A stretch of DNA of 64,000 bases from Pelagicoccus mobilis (GTDB lineage: Bacteria; Verrucomicrobiota; Verrucomicrobiia; Opitutales; Opitutaceae): the NCBI RefSeq assembly GCF_016595505.1, contig NZ_JAENIL010000034.1, forward strand, positions 1 through 64,000, written 5' to 3'. Positions 35,285 through 44,434 of this stretch are shown here, one piece after another. The notes beneath the pieces are model-generated. The model did not search any database and was not told the origin of the DNA. It saw only the letters and a list, made by a program, of their open reading frames with translations. A program made the translations under genes and the position numbers. The first letter of the stretch is position 1. Every line of letters starts with the position of its first letter.

Positions 35285-37369
35285 ATGAGAAGGAGCTTGT
35301 GGATAACTGCGTCCTTAGGGACGCTTGTACTTGGACTTATTTCGTGTCTGCCGGTGGCGAGTGCTGCGGTATCGCAACGGATCGAGGTGAGCGATGTCGC
35401 TGACGAGCGCAGGGCCTTGGTTGCGACGGCTGATGAAACGCGGACATTTACCTGGTGGCTGCCGACGGATGCGGATTCGTACGTGCTGCCAATCGCCGCG
35501 GGGATAGAGGTAGATTCGGACGATACCGAGATGATGGGCTTGTTGGAGCGGCGCTCGCCTTGGCATTTGAAGGAGCTTCCGGTGCTGGGAGCTCGTTATG
35601 GCGATCGCATGCTGGTCGCGATTGCTCCTTGGCCTCACTACGCAGATCTCGTTTTTGAAGGAGGGAACGTTGGAGTGGAGTTTCGTTTTCCGAAGGATCG
35701 AAACAACGTTACGCCTTGCGAACTTGTTGTGCAATGGGTGGAGCCGGATCCTATCGCCCCGGCGAGAGCGTTCCGGGCTTGGAGAGACGAGGCTGAGGAC
35801 ATCGGGGGCTTGGGTCGGTTGAGGAGTTTGACGCAGAAGATAGACGAGTTCCAGAAGGTTGACCGCTTGTTGGGTGCTCCTCACTTCTACCTTTGGGGAC
35901 CAGCGATGTTCAGCAAGCATGACGTGCCGCGTTCCAAGTGGGTGCCGCTGGCAAAAGCGCTCAACGGAGCGTCAGAAAGCAGTTTTCGAGGAAAGCTTAG
36001 AGCTCAGTTTAGCGATGAACAGAGGAGCGCGTTGGCTGAGTTGGCCGGGTCCGATTGGCCAGCCAATTATCTGCTGCCGCTTGTTGCAGGAGGCATGGAG
36101 GCGGCTTTGAGAAGCCGTGACTTGGCGAATTTGCCCGCTACTGCGACAGATGCGGAAGTTGTATCCAAAAATCGAGATGCAATAGCTAAAGACTTGGAAT
36201 CATTTGTCAGAAACAAGAATAGGTGGGGGGATGGACTGTCTACTGTTCTGCTTGACGAACTCAAGGGTGCTGGGATCGAGCATGCGGTGCTGACTTTGAG
36301 CGACCTTTATGGGGCTGCTGTTCGACCCGACGTAAGTGCTCATGCGGAAGAGCTTGAGTATTTGATTGGTCCCTACGATTCGTACCACTCGGTTCATTCC
36401 CCCGATGCGGGGCCCGATGATACTTGGGAAACGGCCCAGTTCGACGAGCATGCCTTTGTAGCCGGTCGGGTGGTAAAGGAAGCCGGGCGTCGGCAAGGTG
36501 GATTTAAGGGGAGGGGATATCATTTCTCGCCGGAGGCGGCTTGGCCTTATGTCCAGGATCGTGTTGGGCGCGTGCTTTCGAACAATGGCTATTCCTCGTG
36601 GTTCATTGATTGCGATGCGACAGCCGAGTGTTTCGACGATTACAACCCGCTTCATCCGGCGACCCGTGTAGATGATATGAACGTTCGCCGCGATCGGTTG
36701 CGGTGGTTGGAGAAGGAGAAGCAATTGGTTGTGGGGAGCGAAGGGGGCTCTTCGCTCTACACGGACGTGATCCATTTCGGTCATGGAGTGCACACGCCTT
36801 ACATCGGGCACTTGTTCAAAGGATTTAGAGACCGAGAAGGCGAGTTCTACTTGGGTCGCCATTGGCCTCCGGATATGCCGGAGCAATCGTTCAAGGCGAT
36901 CAATGCCCCGCAGGAGTTGCTGTCGCCTTATTTCGATCCGAGCGTTCGTGTGCCTCTTTATCAGGCGGCGGTTGGGGACGAGCTTGTTACGACTCATCAT
37001 TGGAGTTTCGATTCCTTGAAGTTCTCCAATATTAAAGGGACGCGAGCTTTGTTGGAAATTCTCTACCGGGTGCCTCCCATGTATCACTTGAACCGCGAAT
37101 CGTGGGAGACGCGGAAGGGGGCCATCTTGCACCATGTGGCGTTTTGGTCGCCGTTGCATGCTGCTGTGGCTGAAGCTCCTTTGGTTAGGTTTGAGCGATT
37201 GAGCGAAGATGGTCTTGTCCAAAGGGCGACCTATGCTACTCGGGAGGGTGACGTGGTTGTGACTGTGAACTTTGGAGAAAAACGTTGGAAAGCCTACCCG
37301 GAACAATCCGCCACAGTGGTGGGAGTTGATGCGCTTGAAGGCGAAGTGTATCGAGTCTTTGGGGACTGA
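35285..37369 (+). CDS. Secreted GH101/GH129-related glycoside hydrolase
   Basis: 694-residue exported protein with a signal peptide of about 27 residues. The central and C-terminal parts resemble the family of hydrolases related to GH101 (endo-alpha-N-acetylgalactosaminidase) and GH129. A strand FIDCDATAECFDD could supply the nucleophile Asp, and VVGSEGGSSLYTD could supply the acid Glu. The C-terminus has the Greek-key style domain of these enzymes (EGDVVVTVNFG). I recognise the family with moderate certainty; the sugar is unknown. It lies 22 bp after the M56-HEAT gene on the same strand and is probably in the same transcript, so it may be a target or a member of that signalling unit. Confidence 0.65.
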   Translation: MRRSLWITASLGTLVLGLISCLPVASAAVSQRIEVSDVADERRALVATADETRTFTWWLPTDADSYVLPIAAGIEVDSDDTEMMGLLERRSPWHLKELPVLGARYGDRMLVAIAPWPHYADLVFEGGNVGVEFRFPKDRNNVTPCELVVQWVEPDPIAPARAFRAWRDEAEDIGGLGRLRSLTQKIDEFQKVDRLLGAPHFYLWGPAMFSKHDVPRSKWVPLAKALNGASESSFRGKLRAQFSDEQRSALAELAGSDWPANYLLPLVAGGMEAALRSRDLANLPATATDAEVVSKNRDAIAKDLESFVRNKNRWGDGLSTVLLDELKGAGIEHAVLTLSDLYGAAVRPDVSAHAEELEYLIGPYDSYHSVHSPDAGPDDTWETAQFDEHAFVAGRVVKEAGRRQGGFKGRGYHFSPEAAWPYVQDRVGRVLSNNGYSSWFIDCDATAECFDDYNPLHPATRVDDMNVRRDRLRWLEKEKQLVVGSEGGSSLYTDVIHFGHGVHTPYIGHLFKGFRDREGEFYLGRHWPPDMPEQSFKAINAPQELLSPYFDPSVRVPLYQAAVGDELVTTHHWSFDSLKFSNIKGTRALLEILYRVPPMYHLNRESWETRKGAILHHVAFWSPLHAAVAEAPLVRFERLSEDGLVQRATYATREGDVVVTVNFGEKRWKAYPEQSATVVGVDALEGEVYRVFGD

Positions 37370-37477
37370 CTTAAAGGGGGGGCGGGAAATAGGTGTTGCG
37401 TAGTATTCTGCGACCTAAGTTCCAAAAGGTATGCCTAATCGTTGATATTAGAGCGTTCGAAACCTCGAGTGACAGAA

Positions 37478-37491
37478 TTCAACGTGTTCGA
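37478..37491 (+). promoter_or_regulatory. Shared 14-bp putative operator, copy 1
   Basis: TTCAACGTGTTCGA lies 74 bp before the GH1 start codon. The same 14 bases recur at 46994-47007 and, inverted, at 45368-45381. The core AAC-GT-GTT is a dyad of LacI-operator size. GCGTTCGA at 37454-37461 also recurs, inverted, in the third copy. Confidence 0.6.
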
Positions 37492-37565
37492 ATGGGCGGA
37501 GATACACCTGATGCAGTGAAAGGCGCTGAGGTGGTTTTCTGCTTCCTGAGCACAGGATTTCACTT

Positions 37566-38909
37566 ATGAGAAAACAATTTCCGAACGACTTTCTTTGGGG
37601 TACGGCTACCTCTTCATTTCAAATTGAGGGGGCGGCTTCTCCTGAGGAGAGGGGCGAAAGCATCTGGGATCGCCTTTGCGCAACGCCTGGCAAGGTCGCC
37701 AATGGAGCGACGGGTGAGGTCGCATGCGATCACGTGAACCGCTATAAAGAGGATGTGGCTTTGATGAAATCCCTCGGCGTTAAGTCGTACCGCTTTTCGC
37801 TTTCATGGCCGCGTCTGTTCCCGGAATGCGATAAGTCCGCCAATACGAAAGGGTTGGACTTCTACAATCGTTTGATCGACGAGCTCCTGGTGGCTGGTAT
37901 TGAGCCTGCGATTACGCTTTTCCATTGGGACCTTCCGCAACGTCTCGAGGACGAGTTTGGTGGTTGGACGAGTCGAGAGGTCGCCAAACGCCTTGGAGAC
38001 TTTGGAGCATGGGCCGGGAAGCAATTTGGCGATCGTGCGAAGCGTTTTTTCACTACCAACGAGTTCTATTGTTTTACCGAGCGCGGTTACGGGATTGGCG
38101 AATTTGCGCCGGGCCGAGTCGAATCGGACAAGGTTCGAAATCAGGCTCGGCACAATGGTTTGCTGGGGCACGGTTACGCCTTGCAGGGGCTGCGAGCTTG
38201 CGGTCACAAGATTGAGGCTGGCGTGGTCGATAACGTGATTACTCATGTTCCGGTCATCGAGACGGAGGAAAACATCGCGGCTGCTCGTGAAGCGTTTCGC
38301 CACGAGAACGCCCCATACATGACAGCTGTCATGGAAGGCCGCTACATCGAGAGCTATGTGGAGAGTCAGGGCGATGCTATGCCTGAGGTTCAAGATGGAG
38401 ACTTTGACATCATCTCGGCTCCGATGGACTTCATTGGCTATAACCTTTACACAGGGGAGTATGTGCAAGCCTGTGACAACAAGCTAGGCTATGAAGTCCT
38501 GGAAATGCCGGAAGGCTATCCAACGATGAAAGCCCCTTGGATAAAGATCCTCCCTTCGGTTATGTATTGGTCTGCTCGTTACACGAAAGAGTGCTGGAGC
38601 GATCGGCCGATCTATATCGCCGAAAATGGTTGTGGACAGCACGATGTCATGAACGGCCATGCCAAGGTTATGGATGTGGATCGTGTATTCTACCTTCGCG
38701 AGTACCTCTCGCACATGCATCGAGCGATTGATGAAGGCTACAATATTGGTGGTTATTATCTGTGGAGCTTGATGGACAATTTCGAATGGTGCGATGGCTA
38801 TGACACCCGATTCGGGATGGTCTACACTGATTTCGAAAATCAGACACGCACGCCGAAGCTGAGTGCGGAATTCTACAGCGAAGTGATTCGCGGTAATGCT
38901 TTGGTTTAG
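37566..38909 (+). CDS. GH1 beta-glucosidase/beta-galactosidase
   Basis: 447-residue GH1 enzyme, probably cytoplasmic since there is no signal peptide. The family opening FPNDFLWGTATSSFQIEGA is present. The acid/base is Glu166 in TTNEF, where most members have NEP, and the nucleophile is Glu353 in YIAENG. The EWCDGYDTRFGMVYTDF segment near the end also matches. It would split beta-linked disaccharides or aryl glycosides; with the GH16 nearby, laminari-oligosaccharides are plausible. The gene is monocistronic, downstream of the 14-bp putative operator. Confidence 0.92.
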   Translation: MRKQFPNDFLWGTATSSFQIEGAASPEERGESIWDRLCATPGKVANGATGEVACDHVNRYKEDVALMKSLGVKSYRFSLSWPRLFPECDKSANTKGLDFYNRLIDELLVAGIEPAITLFHWDLPQRLEDEFGGWTSREVAKRLGDFGAWAGKQFGDRAKRFFTTNEFYCFTERGYGIGEFAPGRVESDKVRNQARHNGLLGHGYALQGLRACGHKIEAGVVDNVITHVPVIETEENIAAAREAFRHENAPYMTAVMEGRYIESYVESQGDAMPEVQDGDFDIISAPMDFIGYNLYTGEYVQACDNKLGYEVLEMPEGYPTMKAPWIKILPSVMYWSARYTKECWSDRPIYIAENGCGQHDVMNGHAKVMDVDRVFYLREYLSHMHRAIDEGYNIGGYYLWSLMDNFEWCDGYDTRFGMVYTDFENQTRTPKLSAEFYSEVIRGNALV

Positions 38910-38960
38910 GGGGGCTTTTGTGTTGGCTAGCTCCCTCTAGGGGCAGGGTTCAATCTCTTC

Positions 38961-39260
38961 TTAAACGTTCCTTTGGTAATTGGGCCTCTTGAAATCTATT
39001 TTGTAAGGTTGCAAAATAGATTTCAAAGCTTCGAGCTCTTCTGGAATGGACTGGTTGAGGGCAGGCTTGTTTTCGTCGCCTTGCTCATCGAGTGTTGTCT
39101 TACTCGGTACGCGATTTGTTGGTTCGCTTCGCAGTCGGATACGGGCTAGGCAATGGGGGCAAAGTCTAGCGAATTTGGCTACGGGCGTTTCGTTGGGTTG
39201 AAAGCAGGTTTCTGGGTGCAGTGCTCTCGTTAGGGAGACAAGGATGGTATTCGAAGCCAA
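38961..39260 (-). CDS. Doubtful small hypothetical protein
   Basis: An ATG-start frame of 99 codons between GH1 and the beta-helix gene. It has a CPHC pair near residues 34-37 but no other family mark. Its C-terminal coding part contains a perfect 15-bp inverted repeat (38989-39026), which is unusual in a real gene. It may be spurious. Confidence 0.25.
   Translation of the reverse strand: MASNTILVSLTRALHPETCFQPNETPVAKFARLCPHCLARIRLRSEPTNRVPSKTTLDEQGDENKPALNQSIPEELEALKSILQPYKIDFKRPNYQRNV
38989..39026. repeat. Perfect 15-bp AT-rich inverted repeat downstream of GH1
   Basis: TTGAAATCTATTTTG and CAAAATAGATTTCAA flank an 8-base loop. It starts 80 bp after the GH1 stop codon. It could terminate transcription from the GH1 gene or be a mobile-element remnant. 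Confidence 0.6.
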
Positions 39261-39578
39261 TTGACTGCCTTGAAGTGAGACTCATTATATGAAAGACACG
39301 TCCTCGTGTCGTGTGGATGTTTAGTACTTGTTAGTGGCAAACGGCCTTGTGTCGCGTGTACTTTGTTTGGAATCGCGGCACAAGGCCGCTTCCCACAGAA
39401 ACTACAATGTGAGAGATAATGTAGGATGTTTGTCTCACGCCGTACTAGGTCTAGATCGATGCCTTCGCTCTCTGAGCTATGACGGTTGCGGTAACGGTCG
39501 TGGGCTTTGCTTTTTGGTCTTGTTGGGCTGAGATTTGGAGGTCCGGAGCAAGCGCTCGGGCTCTACCTTGGGAGAATG
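39261..39578. other. Intergenic region with a 23-bp-arm inverted repeat
   Basis: 318 bp downstream of the minus-strand beta-helix gene. No gene is seen. A long inverted repeat at 39334-39396 has 23-bp arms (39334-39356 and 39374-39396) that pair at 20 of 23 positions around a 17-base loop, with a GGCCTTGTG/CACAAGGCC core. It probably acts as a terminator or is an extragenic palindromic repeat. Confidence 0.6.
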
Positions 39579-41321
39579 CTATTTTGCGTAAGCTCCTACG
39601 TCTTGGTGGGGGAATGTATCCAATGTATGGAGGCGTTTGAGCTTTTTGCTTTGGAAAACTCCTTTTCGGTAATTGCGGAGTTCGGTGTTTCCTTGGGCGA
39701 AGTCGGGATGTTTCTTGGCGAGCTCTTCAAGGCTGTAGAAATCGAGCCAGTTGGCGGTCTCGTCGCCTGGACTCCAGAGGATCATTGATTCTTCGTCGAG
39801 CGGTGGGTTGCGGACGAAGATGTTGTTGTCGAGCTCTGCGAGCTGGGGAGTCGTGAGCTTATCTCGAAGAACTGGGCTTTGATGGAGTAGGAGAAGGCGA
39901 CGCGTGTAGTCTTCATCGGAATACAGTAGGTTGTTTCGAACGATTTGGCCTTCGCGTTTGTCGTAGTCGGGGCCGGATGTGACGTGCCAACCGAAGTGAT
40001 CGGCTTCCATTCCACGGTCGTCGCGTTCTATGCTTAGAGTCGCGTTGGCGAAGGTGTTTTGCTCGATGGTGACGTCAGAACTGTTTTGAACAGCAGCTCC
40101 AACCTTGCAGTTTAGGAATACGTTTCTGCGTAGTGTGGCGGTCTTAGATATTTCAAAAAAGAATCCTTTGCGCACGTTTTCGAACCAGTTGTTTTCTATA
40201 AGTCCTTCGATGTTCCCGACATCGTACCATATGCCCGCGGAATCAGGGTGGTCGATGATGAGGTTGTCTCGGCAGATGGCCCGGTAACATTGGTTGAAGA
40301 TTTTTACTGCAGCCGGGTAGTAGCCGGTTATTCCCTCGATGTTGTTTCGGCGAACTATATTCTTTTCGAGTAGCACGTCGGCAGAAGAAATGACGTAGAG
40401 ACCTTCGGTGCTGGTGTCGCTGACTAGGCAGTTGCGGATAATGAGATTGTCTCCGTAGAAATAGCCAGCGACTCGTGAACAATAGGTGATCTCGCAATGT
40501 TCGATGGTAGTACCAGTTACATTCTTTCCGTATTCACTTTCCGGTAGATGAGCCTCGGCGAAAACGCCTTCCACTTCTAGTGCTCTGTAAGCGTATTGAG
40601 TGAACACGATTCCAGAGATTGTTGGACCGATGCCGTCGGATGGCAAATCGCCAATGGGGCCATCAACTCTCACGAGAGCGCTGTCGTGAGCGGTAATCTC
40701 CATCAGTGTACTATTAGGGTCGAATCCGACGTAGACATAGTTCTGAGCGTAGTCGATGTAGTATGACGTTTCATCCTTGATCGCTCCCGCCCAACCAACG
40801 GGTTTGAGAAGGGCTCCGTCACGGAACACCATGTCGTTGTTGAAGAGGTATTTGGGTGTGAATGCTGCCTCGTTTTCGCGTTGCCACCAATCGGCTGGTT
40901 CGGCGGGGAAGAGTGATTCCCATTTCGTGCGCCAAAGCTCGCCTGCGACTTTTTCCCAGTTTTTCGCGATCTGCGTACCTTTGATTATTGGGCGTTCATC
41001 GGCGTAGGGTTGGATGGTGATCCCTTGGTTGAAGCTGAGGCTGCCGGTGCGGTATTCTCCTCCTCGCAGAATGATAGAGTCTCCCGTGCGGGCGAGTGAG
41101 AGGGCGTTTTTGAGAGTGGTGGGTGACTCTTGATTAAAGCCTTTAGAAGTAGCGCTACCATTTGGGGAGACGTGGAATACACTTCCAGATTCGGGTATCG
41201 CATAGCTTTGCTGGATAGGGCCGTAGGGACCGCCGCTTGGTTGCGAACTTAAGGGGCTCTGAGAAGCGAATGCCGCGAGCGTTGTTAGAAGGAGAGTGAA
41301 GAGCTTTTTGCTAACTTGCAT
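39579..41321 (-). CDS. Secreted right-handed parallel beta-helix protein
   Basis: 581-residue exported protein from the ATG at 41321, which gives the signal peptide MQVSKKLFTLLLTTLAAFASQ; the frame runs upstream to 41408 without a signal-like start. The opening VFHVSPNGSATSKGF and LSLARTGDSIILRGGEYR is the DUF1565-type cap of beta-helix glycan-active enzymes, and repeated I-x-N-N/C ladders follow from about residue 230 to 450 (LIIRNCLVSDTSTEGLYVI, LIENNWFENV, VTIEQNTFANA). It could be a polysaccharide lyase or a hydrolase such as GH120-like; no catalytic residue can be fixed. It is 28 bp downstream of the GH16 gene and probably co-transcribed. Confidence 0.75.
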   Translation of the reverse strand: MQVSKKLFTLLLTTLAAFASQSPLSSQPSGGPYGPIQQSYAIPESGSVFHVSPNGSATSKGFNQESPTTLKNALSLARTGDSIILRGGEYRTGSLSFNQGITIQPYADERPIIKGTQIAKNWEKVAGELWRTKWESLFPAEPADWWQRENEAAFTPKYLFNNDMVFRDGALLKPVGWAGAIKDETSYYIDYAQNYVYVGFDPNSTLMEITAHDSALVRVDGPIGDLPSDGIGPTISGIVFTQYAYRALEVEGVFAEAHLPESEYGKNVTGTTIEHCEITYCSRVAGYFYGDNLIIRNCLVSDTSTEGLYVISSADVLLEKNIVRRNNIEGITGYYPAAVKIFNQCYRAICRDNLIIDHPDSAGIWYDVGNIEGLIENNWFENVRKGFFFEISKTATLRRNVFLNCKVGAAVQNSSDVTIEQNTFANATLSIERDDRGMEADHFGWHVTSGPDYDKREGQIVRNNLLYSDEDYTRRLLLLHQSPVLRDKLTTPQLAELDNNIFVRNPPLDEESMILWSPGDETANWLDFYSLEELAKKHPDFAQGNTELRNYRKGVFQSKKLKRLHTLDTFPHQDVGAYAK

Positions 41322-41349
41322 GGGAAAATTCTTGCCGAGGATTTTGTGC

Positions 41350-43200
41350 TTATGGGCTGACGGTGATCGAACTGTAGGGATGGTAACGCAGCAGGACGTT
41401 GTTGCCAAGTTTCAGGGCGTCATTGATGGATTCCACAGAGGACCAGTTTTCACCGTCGAGAGAGGCTTCGATGTGGATCTGGATGTCGGATAGTTGCTCC
41501 TCGGTTCTGTTTCCACCGCTAGGATCAAGTTGGAGGCTCGCTCTTTGAGGACGCAGAGTGGGTGGGCTGTTGAGTGGCTCTTGAGTGGAAGGGCTGCGCG
41601 CGTAAAGGTATTCGAAGATATTGGACATGTTGTCTTCATCCGGATCCCGGAAGTCGTTAGCTGGCGGAATGTTATTATTCTTTTTCCATTGCTCGTAGGG
41701 GCCGAGGAGAGACTGAGCTTCAGAGGTCAGTTTGAAGTCGTCGAACCAGAATTCCCCAACGTTGAATGACACGTTTAGCTCTAGGCGGGTATTGCTGTCC
41801 GAGGCCTCTTGATGTTGGTAGTTGAGAGTGTAATTCTCCCATTGTTCAGTGAGCTCGATTGTTTGAGTCTCGTAAGGAGTAAAACTGCCCCAGTCGCGTG
41901 CGATTTTTACGTCTACGCGGGCGGTTGTGTTGGCTCTCGCCTTAAAGCTGATTTGGTAGACGTCTCCGGTGGTGATACTTATTCCGCCTTGTCCAAACTG
42001 AAATGGCCAACCTTCGGGCGATGAGGAAGTGACTGTGGCCTTCACCTCGCCATTGGCGAATGAGAGACTGCCTGCAGATTGGCTGTCGTCGATCCAGTGA
42101 TACCAAGAATCGGCAGCCTTGGAGATGTCTCCGTTTTCGAGAATATCACCTGGATTTGTGAAGCGGGCATCAAAGGCAAGGGGGCGATTGACTGTAATCG
42201 GTATCCGGTAATTGGGGGCAGCTTGCTCTCCGGAAAAATCAGCTAAGCGCATGCCGACCTCGGGCTCTATGTGAAGTGTGATTTCGTCGCCTTCATCGTA
42301 GCTGTCCTTTTCAGGATCGATTCGCAGTCTACCTGGACCCTCGCTTGAGAGATCGATCGAGTAAGGTCCAGCCGGTTTGCGTTGATAGATGCGAACGTAG
42401 TCGACCAGCATCTGAACAGGGAATATCGAGTCGTCGATACCCTCTTGCCCACCCCAGTCGCCGCCGATCGCTATATTCAGAAGCAAGTAATGGGGGAGGT
42501 CGAAGGGCCATTCCGCGGTTGTCGCATTGGCGTCTTTTGTGAAAGTGAAATAGACACTCTCATCGACGCTGAGGGTTATCTTGTCTGGTTCCCATTCGAG
42601 GGTGTAGTTGTGCATTGCCTCCGTAATGTCTGGCACCGTGATCTTCCCTCCTTTGGCAGTATCGTCAGCGTGGTTGTAGGTGTCGGTGTGAACGGTGCCC
42701 CATGCGGTGGTCGTGTCGAAACCGACGTACTCCAAAATGTCGATTTCGCCACAGAGGGGCCAACCTACTTCATCAATGTTTGAACCGAGCATCCAAAGGG
42801 CTGGCCAGAGGCCGCGTCCCGCTGGCATTTGAGCCCGAATCTCTACTCGACCGTATGTCCAATCAGCGAGGCCTTTGGTGGTGAGGCTAGCGGAAGTGTA
42901 ATCAGCGTTCACCCAATCTTCTTTGCGAGCTTCGATTATGAGGTGCCCGTTTTCCACTCGGGCGTTTTCTGTGCGAGCGACTGTGTAGAACTGAGCCTCA
43001 TTGTTGCGTATGAGTCCGTTTTCGTACGTCCACCAACGGCTATCGGGCGCTCCGTCTCTCTCAAACTCGTCATGCCAGACGAGTTGCCACTCGCCCACCT
43101 CTACGGAGGTATCTGGATTTAGGATACTGGAGGCTGATGAATGCTGAAAACAGGATGCGACTGCGATAATGGGGAGGGCGATTGATTTGATCGATTTCAT
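41350..43200 (-). CDS. Secreted GH16 laminarinase-like enzyme with CBM
   Basis: 616-residue exported endo-beta-glucanase-type enzyme; the ATG at 43200 opens a 24-residue signal peptide. The GH16 domain spans about 30-275 with GEIDILEYVG, giving nucleophile Glu152, Asp154 and acid/base Glu157. The INIAIGGDWGG and IDDSIFPVQMLVDYVRIYQ segments match the laminarinase (beta-1,3-glucanase) branch. A short repeat domain with GDEITLHIEPEVGMRLADFSG follows (about 275-345). A beta-sandwich CBM4/9-like module lies at about 350-505 (GWPFQFGQGGISITTGDVYQ). The tail is typical of Verrucomicrobia (DFRDPDEDNMSNIFEYLYA). Laminarin is the most likely substrate. Confidence 0.88.
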   Translation of the reverse strand: MKSIKSIALPIIAVASCFQHSSASSILNPDTSVEVGEWQLVWHDEFERDGAPDSRWWTYENGLIRNNEAQFYTVARTENARVENGHLIIEARKEDWVNADYTSASLTTKGLADWTYGRVEIRAQMPAGRGLWPALWMLGSNIDEVGWPLCGEIDILEYVGFDTTTAWGTVHTDTYNHADDTAKGGKITVPDITEAMHNYTLEWEPDKITLSVDESVYFTFTKDANATTAEWPFDLPHYLLLNIAIGGDWGGQEGIDDSIFPVQMLVDYVRIYQRKPAGPYSIDLSSEGPGRLRIDPEKDSYDEGDEITLHIEPEVGMRLADFSGEQAAPNYRIPITVNRPLAFDARFTNPGDILENGDISKAADSWYHWIDDSQSAGSLSFANGEVKATVTSSSPEGWPFQFGQGGISITTGDVYQISFKARANTTARVDVKIARDWGSFTPYETQTIELTEQWENYTLNYQHQEASDSNTRLELNVSFNVGEFWFDDFKLTSEAQSLLGPYEQWKKNNNIPPANDFRDPDEDNMSNIFEYLYARSPSTQEPLNSPPTLRPQRASLQLDPSGGNRTEEQLSDIQIHIEASLDGENWSSVESINDALKLGNNVLLRYHPYSSITVSP

Positions 43201-43291
43201 GGCATAAAGCGGAGTAGTGACCTTCAAGGATTGTGGAATTTGAGGATGGTCGAAGCAATCGGTGCGAGTGGGACGAATTTGCCAATCGATG

Positions 43292-43310
43292 AACAGCCGT
43301 TACCTTTTTT
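43292..43310. repeat. Copy 5 of dispersed element
   Basis: AACAGCCGTTACCTTTTTT lies between the divergent GH16 and LacI genes. Its first 15 bases match the copy at 32981-32995 at 13 positions. Confidence 0.35.
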
Positions 43311-43368
43311 GAGACTTCGGCTTTCGTTTTGGAGGAAAGCTGTTTTGCTTAAGGCGAGCTAATAAGAG

Positions 43369-44421
43369 ATGACACGCGTAACAGTAAGAATGGTAGCCGA
43401 GAAGGCGGGGGTCAGTGTATCCACCGCATCGCTCGCGCTGCGTAATGACCCGCGTGTTTCCGAAGATACGAGGCTACGCGTTGACGAGGTAGCTCACATG
43501 CTCGGCTACTATCCTCACCCGCTTCTTGGTTCTATGATGCAAGATGTCAGAAGCGGAAAGAAGGAGCGTCAGAAGCTATCGATTGTTTATTTGGACAATC
43601 TGAAGGAGGAGGGGCGCTGGAAGGAAGTGGCTTCATATGCCGCTACGTTTGAGGGAGCCCGCAGACGTGCGGAGCAGCTCGGTTATGATTTCGATTTGAT
43701 TTGGGCCCGTGCTCCGAAACTGAGTTCAAAGCGGCTGTCAGATATCCTTTGGAATCGCGGTGTCGATGGGATTATCCTTGGCCCTAGCGAAGAGCCGCAT
43801 CTATCGATCGATTTGGATTGGGACCGTTTTTCTACTGTGGCGATTTCGTACGATGTGGTAGGGGGGCCATTTCACCGTGTGACCAATAACCATTATTTGA
43901 GTATTCGTCTCGCCGTCGAGGTAGCGAAGCAGTTGGGCTATCGCCGGATTGGTATCTTCCTCGAGCAGCATCAGAATGAGCGGGTAAACAACGTTTATTC
44001 AAACTACATGGCTGCCTACAACAGTAAGGTAGACGAAGCGAACAGGGTTGAACCGTGTTTTCTAGATGGATACACGAAGAAGGATCTTTTCCAATGGTTG
44101 GAGAGCGAAAAGCCGGATTTAGTCCTAGGTTTAAGCCGCTTTATTTACGAATGGATGGTTGAAGGCGGAGTTCGCGTGCCAAAGGATGTCGGATTCGCCT
44201 TGCTCGATCGGCAGCCGATAGACGAGGTGTGCTGCGGAGTGGATCAAAGAACTGAATACATTGGCCAGTCGGCGGTGGATTTGGTTACCACTCTTCTGCG
44301 AACTTATCAGAAGGGGGTTGCTGAAGTGCCCTTGCATCTATTGTCAGAAGGTCGCTGGCATCAGGGGGGGACGATGGTTTACCCGCCCGATTTTCAGGCC
44401 CCGCTTTCAGTTCGTACCTAG
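43369..44421 (+). CDS. LacI-family transcriptional regulator
   Basis: 350-residue regulator with an N-terminal helix-turn-helix (VTVRMVAEKAGVSVSTASLALRNDPRVSEDT) and a periplasmic-binding-protein-like sensor domain (VDGIILGPSEEPH, LAVEVAKQLGYRRIGIFLE). It is divergent from the GH16 and beta-helix genes, with 168 bp between start codons, and likely regulates them. It may also bind the 14-bp dyad found upstream of GH1, GH140-like and TonB-receptor genes. Confidence 0.92.
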   Translation: MTRVTVRMVAEKAGVSVSTASLALRNDPRVSEDTRLRVDEVAHMLGYYPHPLLGSMMQDVRSGKKERQKLSIVYLDNLKEEGRWKEVASYAATFEGARRRAEQLGYDFDLIWARAPKLSSKRLSDILWNRGVDGIILGPSEEPHLSIDLDWDRFSTVAISYDVVGGPFHRVTNNHYLSIRLAVEVAKQLGYRRIGIFLEQHQNERVNNVYSNYMAAYNSKVDEANRVEPCFLDGYTKKDLFQWLESEKPDLVLGLSRFIYEWMVEGGVRVPKDVGFALLDRQPIDEVCCGVDQRTEYIGQSAVDLVTTLLRTYQKGVAEVPLHLLSEGRWHQGGTMVYPPDFQAPLSVRT

Positions 44422-44434
44422 CGAGTACTTGCCG

